Source: Macrotrachela quadricornifera
Taxonomy: Eukaryota; Rotifera; Eurotatoria; Philodinida; Philodinidae
Direction: 5' to 3'
Length of the DNA stretch: 64,000 bases
Assembly: GCA_022393335.1 (NCBI GenBank)
Contig: JAJEKB010019162.1
Location: 1-64,000, forward strand
A program made the translations under genes and the position numbers. The notes beneath the pieces were generated by a model. That model made no database searches. It saw only the letters and a list, made by a program, of their open reading frames with translations, and was not told the DNA's origin. This document shows positions 10,850-21,628 of this stretch, one piece after another (within the stretch, counting starts at the first letter, position 1; each line of letters begins with the position of its first letter).

Positions 10850-11205
10850 TATATATGGGGATCACCAGTCTGGCCGGGTGACCTATTAATATTTTCTGTA
10901 TTATAAGGATAAAACATGTTGTTGTTCGGGTCACATGATAGAGAATCATCGATAACCCTGGGTTTGCCCGAACAACACCTTACTTTATCCTTATAATAGT
11001 AGAGGAAATTTACTAGTTCATACTATAAGCTGATACCTGTTCTCTACTATTATAAGGATAAAGCATGGTATTGTTCGGGCCAACCCAGGGTTATCGATGA
11101 TCCTCTATCATATAACCCGAACAACAACATTTTTTATCCTTATAATACAGAACATATTAATGGGTCACCCGGCCAGACTGGTCATCCCCGTATATATAGG
11201 TTTTT
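10850..11205. repeat. nested hairpins with four copies of a TTATAAGGATAAA module
   Basis: An outer inverted repeat (GGGGATCACCAGTCTGGCCG near 10,857 against CCGGCCAGACTGGTCATCCC near 11,170) encloses four copies of TATTATAAGGATAAAACATG followed by TTGTTCGGG, two in each direction (about 10,900, 10,965, 11,046 and 11,116). The result is two hairpins side by side within a larger one. The same module recurs at 52,213-52,325. Probably a MITE with internal duplication; no target duplication was found. Confidence 0.65.
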
Positions 11206-11209
11206 CTTG

Positions 11210-11605
11210 AATGCCTTTGAGTGGACGCGAACAGGAAATGTTTACATATAATGTCAACAGGTAAGCCCATTAAGCTATTCGGTACAGTTTATCATAAATT
11301 AAAACATCCCTTTCCATTAGAATCGGGACGTATTTCACATCATATAAACGATGTTATTAGACAGCTATTTCCTTCTTACAAGCATTTTTGATATTGTCTT
11401 GTCCTTTCCATCGTATGAACAGTGTAATGTCATTACAGATTTGTGTTCCATCTGGGAGGCGAGGCAACTGCGTTACAAATACAGCATTTTGAGGCAAGAC
11501 CATGGTTGGATTAATAGAATCTGTACGAAAAAACTTTATTTTGTTTATTATACTAGAAGTTTGTAGCATGCAAAGAAAGGAATAGGAAAATGTTTTTGCA
11601 CAATA
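11210..11605. other. no gene seen
   Basis: Two overlapping short ORFs on opposite strands cover part of this stretch, but neither shows a recognisable motif or a start context. Treated as non-coding. Confidence 0.35.
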
Positions 11606-11609
11606 TCTA

Positions 11610-13203
11610 AAGTGGTGGGGAAAAGTTTAGAAACAACATTCTTTTTTCTATTTCTGCTCGAAGGTAAGCACTAATCAAGTTCTAATAATCAATATAGTTA
11701 AGAAGTAATTATAGTTACCTACTGCATATAGAAAGAGTGAAACAGTTTTAGTTTCTCTTTTAAAACAAAAATTTTATTTTTTCTCCAGCGGAAAAAAGTT
11801 TAGAAACAAAACCTATTTATTTACAAATTTTTCAAAAATAAAAATATACAACTAAGAAAAATGTCCACCTTTAGCTTTTAAACATTTATGAATCCTGTCC
11901 GGCATTGAATCTAATAGTTTTTGACACAACTCAATGTCAAGTCCATCCCATTCTTGTTCTAAACGTTGTCAAAGTGTTGCCTTGTCGTAAACCGGTTTTG
12001 CGATCAATCTTTTATCAATAATACTCCAGACCATTTCAATTGGATTGAGATCACAGCTTTTGGGTGGCCAATCCAACATTTTAAATTTCAATTTCTTCAG
12101 TTTTTCTTGAACAACTTTGGAAGTATGCCATGGTGCAAGATCTTGTTGATAAAGAATTTTGTCCTTGTTGTGAAGTTTATTGAACGATCGTTTTAGTTCA
12201 CCACCCAGAACATCACAATACATTTGTCCATTCATATTGTCATTATAAATTTTTGATTCAGTAGGTCCTTGTCCCGATATTCAACCCCAAATACCCAACT
12301 TACCACCATTACCTGTATTGAGTTGTTGAACACAATCTGGATGTAGTCGTTCTTCATCTGTTCTCCATATTTTAACTTGATTTTTCCTTCGTAAAAAAAC
12401 AAAAGTTGACTCGTCTGAAAAAATAACGTTACGTCAATCGTTTGCAGTAAAATGGGCATATTGCTTACATCGCTCCACCCTTTGTTTACGATGTTTTGCA
12501 CTCAGCCACTGCTTCTTAAGTTTTACCTTATATTCGTATCCTAATTTCTTAAGATAATTGAAGATTGTTCGTCGAGTCACCGGTTTATCCAACGATCCAT
12601 TCAATTCCATTGTGATTTTGCTGCAGGACAATCTGTTTTCACCTTTGACCAATCGTTTTAGATACCGTATATCTCGTTCACCAAGTTTTTGAGGACCACC
12701 TGAACGATTTTTGTCGACGAAATCACCAGTTTCTTCATATTTTTTGATTGCGGTATAAACACATTTTTTAGAAATGTTCAATTTCTTGGCTACTTCATCC
12801 ATAGTCATTGAAGTCTTGTTCTTGGTATATAAGGCTACAGCCTGAGCTCTTATGAATGGATTAACAGCCTTTTTTCCCATTAGTGACAATGAAAATCAGC
12901 GAGAAACTGACAAAAAATATTAAAAAATATAATTACAGAACAACGCTTAAATAAACGAAAATGTTTCTTAAGCAATAGTATAGAAACAATATAAAAACTG
13001 GTTTTGTTTCTAAACTTTTTTCCGCTGGAGAAAAAATAAAGTTTTTGTTTTGAAACAGAAACTAAAACTGTTTCATTCTTTCTATATGCAGCAGGTAACC
13101 ATAATTACTTCTTAACTATATTGATTATTAGAACTTGCTTAGTGCTTACCTTCGAGCAGAAATAGAAAAAAGAATGTTGTTTCTAAACTTTTTTCCACCT
13201 CTT
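11610..13203 (-). mobile_element. Tc1-like DNA transposon, full length
   Basis: Terminal inverted repeats of about 210-220 bp bracket the element; each contains two copies of GTTTAGAAACAA/TTGTTTCTAAAC, one at the outer end and one at the inner end, the IR/DR layout known for Tc1-type transposons. TA lies on both sides (11,608-11,609 and 13,204-13,205). The transposase frame runs on the minus strand between the repeats. The length (about 1.6 kb) is normal for the family. Confidence 0.9.
11852..12889 (-). pseudogene. Tc1-like transposase with three in-frame TGA codons
   Basis: A 345-codon frame with no frameshift. An N-terminal helix-turn-helix pair (about residues 10-110; DEVAKKLNISKKCVYTAIKK) binds the ends; the DDE domain follows with FSDES (first Asp), YQQDLAPWHTS (second Asp) and DLNPIE (Glu, 34 residues after the second Asp, so DD34E). 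TGA interrupts at 12,434-12,436, 12,281-12,283 and 11,969-11,971. By family alignment from memory, the first and third stand where Trp is expected (before RNVIFSDES, before QRLEQEW); the second is less certain. At least seven other Trp positions use TGG, so general recoding is unlikely. Probably inactive. Confidence 0.85.
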
Positions 13204-13407
13204 TATATATGTAAAAGCAAATACATTGACCCAACTTCATATGTTACATTCGGCGTTTTCACTCGGAGACAATTAGTCGCATCTATCGAGAGCTTTTTTC
13301 TCTTGAACTTTAAAGTCTCAAGACCTCAAATACTTCTGGTTTCTTGATCGTGGTCTTTACTGATTTCATAAAAACTTTGAAATAGAAAAAGTTTTAAGAA
13401 TAAGTTT

Positions 13408-14293
13408 TTGGTTTTTGTTGTTATGCCTACAAAAGCAGGAGGCAATGGTGCCAGTGAGAAGAAGTGCAACTGCAGCCTTGACAACCAATCAGGACAACTG
13501 ACGACAACAACAACAGCTACACAAAGAACTTTACACGTTGGCGATAGTGCAATGGTCACCAAAATTAGCCAACAAAACTTCAGTATAGCACCTCTTATCC
13601 TAGAGGGAGAGAATTTAAACGAATTAGAGCTGAGTGGTATTTTGAAACAACAGCTGAACGACTTCAAAGTTGCCGATATCGAACTTGCACGTTGTATACA
13701 ATTGGTATTCAATCGTTCCATCGTTTACTCAACGAATTACCATCAATGTTATCCAACAACGGTCATCCTGCTGCAAAATTTTACGTTCCGCATTCAATAC
13801 AACGAATAAAGGATACGGAAAAGTTGGCGTTCGTGAAAAGGGTTGATTTTGAGATACCAGAAAGTCGGATAACATAAGCATTAAAGGCCATCAGACTTGA
13901 TGTGACTGATGTTACCCGATTAACTGGTAAGGATGAAAAAACTCCAACACGAACGGTGAAAATATCTTTCAGTGATGTATAAAATCGGAACACATTTGTG
14001 CATACTGATTTACAAGTGGATTGCATGCACTTTACCGCCGGATCAGCATCATAAAATTCAAAGCCGATGTAGTGTTACATTTGCTTGAAATACAATTACA
14101 TTGTCAAGTTCTTCAAAACGAAGCAACAAGTATGTGATTGATGTGGTGACAACCATCGTAGGAGTCAATGTACTGCTGTCAGTGATGCAGTCAAGTGTTA
14201 TAACTGCAAAGGTAATCATTTAGTCACTTCTGATGATTGTTCACTTTCTAGAGAACAAGAAAAAAGACTGATAAACATGATTAATCAATACTA
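13408..14293 (+). pseudogene. LINE gag-like (ORF1) pseudogene with zinc knuckles
   Basis: Two overlapping frames (13,408-13,809 and 13,692 onward) join by a frameshift near 13,700. The second frame continues past TAA, TAG and TGA stops and reads like a Jockey/I-type ORF1: an RRM-like stretch (LKAIRLDVTDVTRLTG) followed by two CCHC-type knuckles (C.CGDNHRRSQC and CYNCKGNHLVTSDDC). It would have bound RNA in a retrotransposon particle. No reverse transcriptase follows, because a palindromic element starts directly at its last codons. Dead copy; the family call rests on the knuckles and general pattern. Confidence 0.55.
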
Positions 14294-15000
14294 GGGGTAT
14301 CCAAAAGTAGTGGCAATGACATTTTAGTACCACGTACTAAGCTTGATAAAAGTTCCTTTTTACAGAGGATGATAGAGAAAAAAATGCTCTATCTTTCTAT
14401 ACTATTTGATTAATATTGAACTAATATCGTAATGATAAAATTTCAATAAGAACTGTTTTTGTTGAATGCTAGCTCGTTACAGTGGACCATAACGTTTATG
14501 TCATTTTTGTATTTCGCTTTATTATTATTTCATGCGTTGCATCAAAAAAAGAAATATACCACAAGATGCAGTGTGAAAAGCTCTACAAGTTCCATTGAGT
14601 CGCTTATTTTCTAAGTGCACTTTTTATCGTCGAAATGCACAAAATTCTGAGCAACCAAATTTCGGTATTACGAAAAGGAGATTTTCATTTGAATAAAAGA
14701 TATACATATTTGAACCTATCTCATTTTCTTATTACTAAATATGTTTCATTTAAAAAACAGAATACGCTAAAAGATGCAACGTGAAAAACTTTACATTTTA
14801 CAAAGAAAACTATACACAAATACGATAGGATAAAATGTATACATCTTTCTCTAAAAACAAAATCTCGTTTTTGTAACGTCAAAATTTGGTCACTCAGAAT
14901 TTTTTTTTTTTTGAAAGCAAAAAGTGCACTTAGAAAATAAACGATTCAGTGGAAGTTGTAGAGCTTTTCATGCTGCATCTTGTGGTATATTTCTATGTTT
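14294..15000. mobile_element. palindromic TA-flanked element, truncated copy
   Basis: The left end GGGGTATCCAAAAGTAGTGG follows TA (14,292-14,293) and resembles the left end of the complete element at 37,680. Internal arms at about 14,555-14,640 and 14,915-14,992 are inverted copies (CACAAGATGCAGTGTGAAAA against TTTTCATGCTGCATCTTGTG). The outer right end is missing or too diverged to recognise. Confidence 0.6.
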
Positions 15001-15202
15001 ATTAATACGACGTATTTAATAATGGTATAAAGAAATAATGAGACAAACAAGTTCATCAATCATAATTTTATTTTTCAAAATAAAAAGTGAAGCTTTCGAC
15101 ACCTTTCATAGGGTCATTATCAACACTAATTTGATCAAAGGATTTTACATATATATATATATATGAAAACAATTATTTTCTATTCTGTTCTAGTATTTTC
15201 TT
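15001..15202. other. spacer with a short (TA)n run
   Basis: AT-rich spacer; the (TA)n run is at about 15,149-15,164. It is probably the 3' flank of the Penelope-like element, now separated from it by the RTE insertion. Confidence 0.35.
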
Positions 15203-15217
15203 TTAAACATTGCACTA

Positions 15218-18200
15218 TCATCATCATCATCATCATGTCCCATAGGCTTGGCGCCCGTTGGGGCCAACCATTTACGGGATCAGATTTTTCCATGCCCGCC
15301 GATCTTGCACAAGGTGGAACAGGTCATGACAACTGCGCTGACACCATTCTGTTATGTCATCTAGCCATTCTCTGCATGGACGTCCCCTTGGAGATTTTCC
15401 GTCCATTCTACCAAAAACTAGATGTTTTATTAGTCTACAATCGTCCATTCTGCAGATGTGGCTAAATAACCTTAGTTTTCTCTTCTTGATGATATGTAGT
15501 ATGGTCTCTTCTTTTGATATCTTTTTCCTGATATCTTCGTTTCGTACCATATCTTGCCAAGTAATTTTTAGAACCCGTCGGTAACATTTCATTTCGAATG
15601 ATAACAGTTTTTTCCTGTCTGCTTCTTTTAGGGTCCATGTCTCTGACGCGTATAATAGGACACTGAACACACATGTTGCTAGGATTCTAAGTTTATTTTC
15701 TAGCTTCAGTTTCTTGCTATTCCATATGTGTTTCAAAGAAGCCATTGCACCTGTCGCTTTTCCTATTCTCCTTTTTATTTCTTCGGAACAGTTATTGTCC
15801 CATGTCAGCAGACTGCCTAGATATTCAAATTTTTCCACGTTTTCTATGGTGTTTCCTGCTACTTGGATGCTATTATCAATATTCCTGTCACCAAATACCA
15901 TGGTTTTGGTTTTATTTATATTTAAGATTAGTCCAGCCTGTTCAGCAGCTGTTTTAGTCAGCTCTATTTGGCGTTGAAGTGAGCTAACGTCTTCATCGAT
16001 AAGGTCAATATCGTCGGCGAATCTCAGGTTATTTATTAATATTCCGCTGATATTGATTCCGCAGGTGTTCTGTCTCACCTGGTCCATTACTCGCTCGAGA
16101 TATGCGATGAAGAGGAGTGGTGACAGAGGGTCGCCTTGTCTAGTTCCTACATCTGTTCGAAACCACTCCATTTTCTTTACCAATGCGAACAGCTGACTGT
16201 GACTTTTCATAGATCTTCTGTAGCAAGATGACCATCTTTGTGTCGACACCATAGGATTTTAGCATAGCCCAGATAATTTTATGTTTGATCGTATCGAATG
16301 CTTTTTGAAAATCTATAAAGCAGTTGTATATTTTCTTGCCCTGTCTTTTTGCCTTTTCAGCCAACAACTTAAGCGTTAATATTTGATGTACGGTATTCCT
16401 GTCTTTTCTGAATCCTGCCTGCTCTTCTGAGAGGTATGGATCCAGATGATATTTTAATCTATTTAGCAGTACTATTAAGAATACTTTTCCTGTATGATTA
16501 ATAAGAGAGATCGTTCGGTAGTTTGAGCAATTACTGAGGTCACCTTTTTTTGGTACAGGAACCAATATGAATTTGCCCCATTCTTCTGGAATTGTACCTT
16601 CATGCCATGCTTTGTTACAGAGTTTGTGGATTTGTCGTGCTAGCGGTTCGCCTCCAGCTTGTATCATTTCTGCTATTACGCCGTCTGATCCTGGACTTTT
16701 ATTTCTTTTCAATCAATTTATCGCTGCTTGTACCTCTGAATACAAGATATCCGGAGGGTCTTCGTTTCTGGGAGGTGCAATGTCTTCAAGTTCTTTTACC
16801 ATCCCGTCTCCCCCTCCAGGATCTTTGTACAGACTGCTGCAATACTGTGTCCACCTTCGTTTGATGTCGTCATTTGTCTGTAACATTGTTCCCTCTTGAT
16901 TTCGTATGACATTTAATCGAGGTACAAATTCTTTTCTTAACATTTTTATGAGGCCATATGCTTCTCGTGTATTTCCAATATTTAGACCTTTTTCAGCTTG
17001 CTCACATTGGTCTTGTATCCAATGTTCTTTATCCTGTCTTGTTGATCTCTTAACTTTCCTACATAAGCCTTTATATTGTTGTATATATTCTAAGGAAAAG
17101 TTTTTTAGTTGTTTTAGTCTGCGTTTTTCGTCTGCTAGTTTTAATGTCTCTTCGGAAATCCATGGTTTTCTGGTTGGTCTTTTTGCAGGTGCAGTTGCCT
17201 CTACTGCAGTTTTGATTACCTGTTCTATTTTTTTGGCTTGTTCCTCCAGACTATATGATGGTTCTATATCTTTCATTTGTTTCGTTAGAGCAGCGCTGTA
17301 TGATTGCTTTATTTTCTCATCTTTCAGTCAATTCACATCAACCGTGCAGCATTTCTGTAGTTTGTTGTGTGGTTTCTTAAGTTTTAAGTTTGATATTGCA
17401 CAACACTAGTGAGTGATCTGAGCTTATGTCTGCACTCTGAAATCTTCGTCAGTTGGTGACTGAGGTCTTCCATCTGTGTTGGATGAGAATCAAGTCAATC
17501 ATATTCTTGTGAATACCATCCGGTGACGCCCACGTCCATTTTCGATTTGGTTTATGTTGAAATTTTGTATTACATATGTAGAGATCATGCACTGTCGCAA
17601 ATTCTAGGAGGCGTTCTCCGCGTTCGTTTCTTTCGCCATACCCATATTTTCCCATCACGGATCCCCAATCTGTATTATCACAACCAATTTTAGCGTTCCA
17701 ATCACCTGTCAAGATAAGTATATCCTTTCTATATGTCTTTGTCAATGTTTTCTCTATATCGTTATAGAATGCTTCAATATCGTCTTCTGATGATGAAGAG
17801 GTTGGTGCGTACACCTGTATAACTGAAATTTTAAATGGTGCTGCATCGAATCTTGCCGAAATTATTCGATAGCTAATTGGATTGTATCCTATTAATGCCT
17901 TTTTAGCTTGTGCGCTTAGTAAGAACCCTACACCCCTCGTATGTGAGGATTCTTCTCCTGACCAGATGAAATCTCCATTCGGTGTTTTACCTTTTCCTGT
18001 CCATCGCACTTCAGAAATTCCAATTATATCGTATCTGAAACGTTTCATTTCGTTTCTGAGTAGTTCCAGCTTGCCAGTAGTCCATAGTGTCTGCACATTC
18101 CATGTTCCTACTGTTAGAGTATTTTTGACAACTTTTAGTTTTTGCGTGTTTTTTGTCGTACATGAATTCTTTCCAGTCGCCAATTTTTCGACTCTGCCCT

Positions 18201-18407
18201 GGTTACTCGACAGAGGACGCGAGCCTTGTTTTCCCGGGCGCCGTCCGAGTCGGTATGGTTTCGTGTTGAAGTCGTTCATGGTTGGTTTCTGTCGTCTTTT
18301 TTTTTTTTATAAACGGCGGTATCTGCACCCCTTCCGTCAAACGCTCCTCCTTTATCCGGACTTGCGACCGGCACAGAAGTCGCTGGATTGCGGTCTCTAT
18401 GGTGGAG
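15218..18407 (-). mobile_element. RTE-like LINE, near full length
   Basis: A minus-strand LINE with one endonuclease-reverse transcriptase frame, ending 3' in a short microsatellite, GAT/ATC repeated about six times at 15,216-15,236, as RTE elements do. The 15-bp words at 15,203-15,217 (TTAAACATTGCACTA) and 18,408-18,422 (TTAAACATTGTACTA) differ at one base and fit a target duplication, placing the insertion in the 3' flank of the Penelope-like element. The 5' end is only roughly fixed by that duplication. Confidence 0.8.
15272..18279 (-). pseudogene. RTE-like endonuclease-reverse transcriptase, broken
   Basis: From the ATG at 18,279 the frame gives an APE-type endonuclease (GTWNVQTLW, GISEVRWTGKG, LTGDWNAKIG, SSDHSLVLCN), a linker, and a reverse transcriptase with NKSPGSDGV, FIDFQKAFDTIKH, TRQGDPLSPLLF, FADDIDLI and the C-terminal KRKLRLFSHICRMDD typical of BovB/RTE-type proteins. 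It nicks DNA and copies its own RNA at the nick. Breaks: TGA at 17,449, 17,328 and 16,713, and frameshifts near 17,380 and near 16,150-16,250 (just before WFRTDVGTRQGDP). All three in-frame stops are TGA. Inactive as read. Confidence 0.88.
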
Positions 18408-18409
18408 TT

Positions 18410-18459
18410 AAACATTGTACTACGAAGGAGAGAAATGACGTCATCGTAGTGCAATGTTT
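18410..18459. repeat. hairpin at the RTE/Penelope junction
   Basis: AAACATTGTACTACGA pairs with TCGTAGTGCAATGTTT with one mismatch, loop centred on GACGTC. It overlaps the right copy of the RTE target duplication and lies just beyond the stop of the Penelope-like frame, so it is probably part of that element's 3' region. Confidence 0.45.
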
Positions 18460-18471
18460 CTCCCCTTCGTT

Positions 18472-20881
18472 TTATTTGAATATTGTCAATTCATGTGATA
18501 TTGTATTGTGTGAATTTTGGTGTTTTAAGGTCAACAGTGTTTCTTTTATTTCTCTACCTTTTTTGGTAATATCACGTCCTATAATTTCAGGTTTGCTAAA
18601 GTCTATTGTATGATCTTTGTTGTTTAGAATATGGTCAGCTACCGCGCTCTTTCCTTTTCCTTTTAATCCGTCTTTATGTTGTTTCATTCGATGATTTATT
18701 TCGAATTGTGTTTGTCATATATAAACTTTCTCACATTTGATACATGTGAGTTTATAAATGACAGCAATGTTCATCGGATCCGTGCCTTTATAATTTTTAA
18801 TAAAAAGTTTTGATAGCGAAAGTGCTTTACGATAACCAAAGATGACTTTAGTTGTAGGATAAACTCTTTCTATCATCTTTTTAATCTTGTTAGTCATTAA
18901 GATGGTTTCATATCCATAATATGTGATAGGAATAAAAAATGTAGTCTTTTGTATGACTGGTGATTTTGTTTTATTGAATTGTTCTATAGTATTTTTCATC
19001 TTTCTTTTGATTATGCTCAAAGGATATCCATTTTTAAGTAATATTGATTCAATTATTTTACATTCTTCATCTAATAATATTTTTGATGAACAAATAGATA
19101 GCGCCCGAAAAGTTAAGGTTCGTATTAAACTAATTTTGTATTTATTTGCTTGGCAACTGTGCCAATGGAGGAGTTGTCCTGCGTGTGTTTTCTTTCTAAA
19201 TATAGTTGTTTGAAATTTTGTTCTATTGCGAATTATCTTTACATCTAAGAATGAGATTTCAAAATTGCTTTCTTTCTCACATGTGAATTTTATATTTGGA
19301 TGTAACGAATTAACATACTCTAACAGACTGTCAACATCTTGTTCTTTTCCATTAATAATTATGAATGTGTCATCAACATAACGATAATAGGTTTTAATTT
19401 TATCTTTATGTTGGTATAGTTCTAGCTTTGATTCAATATGGGTCATAAAAAGATCAGCTAAAGCTGGAGCAAGAGGCGATCCCATGCTGACGCCTTCTAT
19501 CTGTTGATAAATTTCATCATAGAATCTAAACGGCATTTGAGTTACACTTAATTCAAAAAGATCTCTCAAATCTTTTTCTTCAAGTTTAATAAATGATGGA
19601 TCAGTATTTTTCTTTTCTAATATAATTTGAATTGCTAATTCTATTGATTCATAAACTGGAATCGAAGTAAATAGTGATTCTACATCAAGGGTTATCATGA
19701 AGTCATCCTTACATGGTTTACGTTATTGTATGGATTTAGCAAAGCTGACTGAGTCTTTTATATAAGAGTTTGGTTTTGTCCTAGCCTTTTCTAATAAATC
19801 TGTAAGATATTTTGATAAATTATAGTTATAACTATTTGAAGTTGAAATGATAGGTCGTAGAGGTATGTCAGTTTTGTAAACTTTTGGTTGACAAAATAGT
19901 ACAGGAATTCTAGTTCCAGCAGCTCTAATCCATTTATATTCGTCTTCATTGATTTTCTTTAATCTTTTTAGATTATCTATTCTATAATTTAATTTATTTT
20001 CCATCTTATTAACAACGTGTTGAATAGTATTGATCTTTCCTTTTTCATCTGTAGTACTCATCTTTCTAAATGCATTGCCTTTTGCTAATAATTGTTTCAC
20101 TTTTAAGACATATTGATCTTTATCCATCAAGACACATGATCTTCCCTTATCTGCTTTCATTATTACAATTGATTTATCATTTAATAACGATTTCAGGCCC
20201 CGTAATTCTTCTAAACTTATGTTGATTGCCTTTTTGTTTTTATTGATTTTTAAAGATTGATAAGCTGAACGTTTTATACAATCGATTAAACATCTATCTA
20301 AAGATTTACAATCTGGTTCGTCTAGTTGCTTTAGTATTCTATACGCCATCATTTCTATTTCTGTCTTGAATTGGAGAGTGTTCTTAATTTTTGTTTCTAT
20401 ACAAAATTCTAGACCCTTTGAGAGTATAGTTTCTTCTTCCTTTGATAATTCACGAGATGATAGATTATATACAACTTTATCAATATCTTGTAATATAACA
20501 TTTCCATCAGACAATTTAAAAATTTTTCGCGAATGATTTTCTTTTATTTTTTTTCCGTTCTTTCTCTTTAATCTTAATGAAATGGTTCTTTAATAATTTG
20601 CGTTTAAATGGATTAATCTTATTGTTAATATTTTCTAGTATTGTTTCTGTTTGTTGATATAATTCACAAGCTTGCTTACACTTATTCTGGTACTCAAGTT
20701 GTAAGTAACGACGGTGATGAGCTTTATGAATTCGACTATGTATGTATTTCCTATTCCATAATCTATACCGTATGAATTTTGGCGTGAGATTGTAGAGTAA
20801 TGAGACACCTAAGAATTCTGAATCTAATCGGACTTTTAATAATTTGAATAATTGTTTTTCATATAATCTGATCTCTTTCAA
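18472..20881 (-). pseudogene. Penelope-like element: RT plus GIY-YIG endonuclease, broken
   Basis: Minus-strand frames join as one protein: an N-terminal region (20,881-20,516), a middle part (20,514-19,723) and the catalytic core with IISTSNSYNYNLSKYLTDLL, TLDVESLFTSIPV, GVSMGSPLAPALADLF and YRYVDDTFIII, motifs of Penelope-like reverse transcriptases. The C-terminal end at 18,741-18,472 starts with CEKVYI and a stop followed by QTQFEINHRMKQH, matching the GIY-YIG nuclease motif with its Gly codon mutated to TGA (18,715-18,717). Other breaks are a TAA at 19,723 and a frameshift near 20,516. EN-positive Penelope elements are distinct from the endonuclease-lacking Athena type well known in bdelloids. 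Confidence 0.85.
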
Positions 20882-20968
20882 TATACCTCGACCATGTTTG
20901 TTGGTGAGGCGTTTTAAAATATTAATGTTGTTTGATGAAATATAATGGAATAAAGAAATAATGTGACA

Positions 20969-21368
20969 NNNNNNNNNNNNNNNNNNNNNNNNNNNNNNNN
21001 NNNNNNNNNNNNNNNNNNNNNNNNNNNNNNNNNNNNNNNNNNNNNNNNNNNNNNNNNNNNNNNNNNNNNNNNNNNNNNNNNNNNNNNNNNNNNNNNNNNN
21101 NNNNNNNNNNNNNNNNNNNNNNNNNNNNNNNNNNNNNNNNNNNNNNNNNNNNNNNNNNNNNNNNNNNNNNNNNNNNNNNNNNNNNNNNNNNNNNNNNNNN
21201 NNNNNNNNNNNNNNNNNNNNNNNNNNNNNNNNNNNNNNNNNNNNNNNNNNNNNNNNNNNNNNNNNNNNNNNNNNNNNNNNNNNNNNNNNNNNNNNNNNNN
21301 NNNNNNNNNNNNNNNNNNNNNNNNNNNNNNNNNNNNNNNNNNNNNNNNNNNNNNNNNNNNNNNNNNNN
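20969..21368. other. assembly gap (400 N)
   Basis: Four hundred consecutive N. The ORFs spanning it are artefacts. The gap hides the 5' end of the Penelope-like element and its junction with the LINE fragment to the right. Confidence 0.99.
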
Positions 21369-21625
21369 TATATGATTTAGATGACTTCTCCAATTTAGTC
21401 TTTTGTCTATAATAATGCCCAAATAACGAGTTGAATCCATTGGTTTTATTGTTGTGTGATTAATTTCAATTACCACTGGATTTTTATACTTTTTCCTTGG
21501 ATGAGGACTAAAGTGGATTAATTCAGTTTTTGTTGGTTGCAGTTTTAATTTCCAGAAGTTGCACCATTTTTGGAATTCGTTACTTGATTCTTGTAGTCTA
21601 GCTTTTCTGTACTCACAATGATATA
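21369..21625 (-). pseudogene. LINE reverse transcriptase fragment
   Basis: The minus-strand frame reads NEFQKWCNFWKLKLQPTKTE, then LIHFSPHPRKKYKNPV and RYLGIIIDKRLNWRSHL, the post-catalytic thumb region of Jockey/I-type LINE reverse transcriptases (KLQPTKTE..F, YLGI.ID..L.W..H). It is cut on the left by the gap and on the right by the start of the plus-strand LINE near 21,629. Confidence 0.65.
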
Positions 21626-21628
21626 ATC

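Noticed and set aside
11852..12889. Genome-wide UGA=Trp code
   Set aside because: The ART-TPR gene ends in TGA at the expected length, and Trp codons in the same transposase are mostly TGG.
17882..18613. 243-residue plus-strand ORF
   Set aside because: Antisense shadow of the LINE endonuclease and Penelope 3' end; no independent motif.
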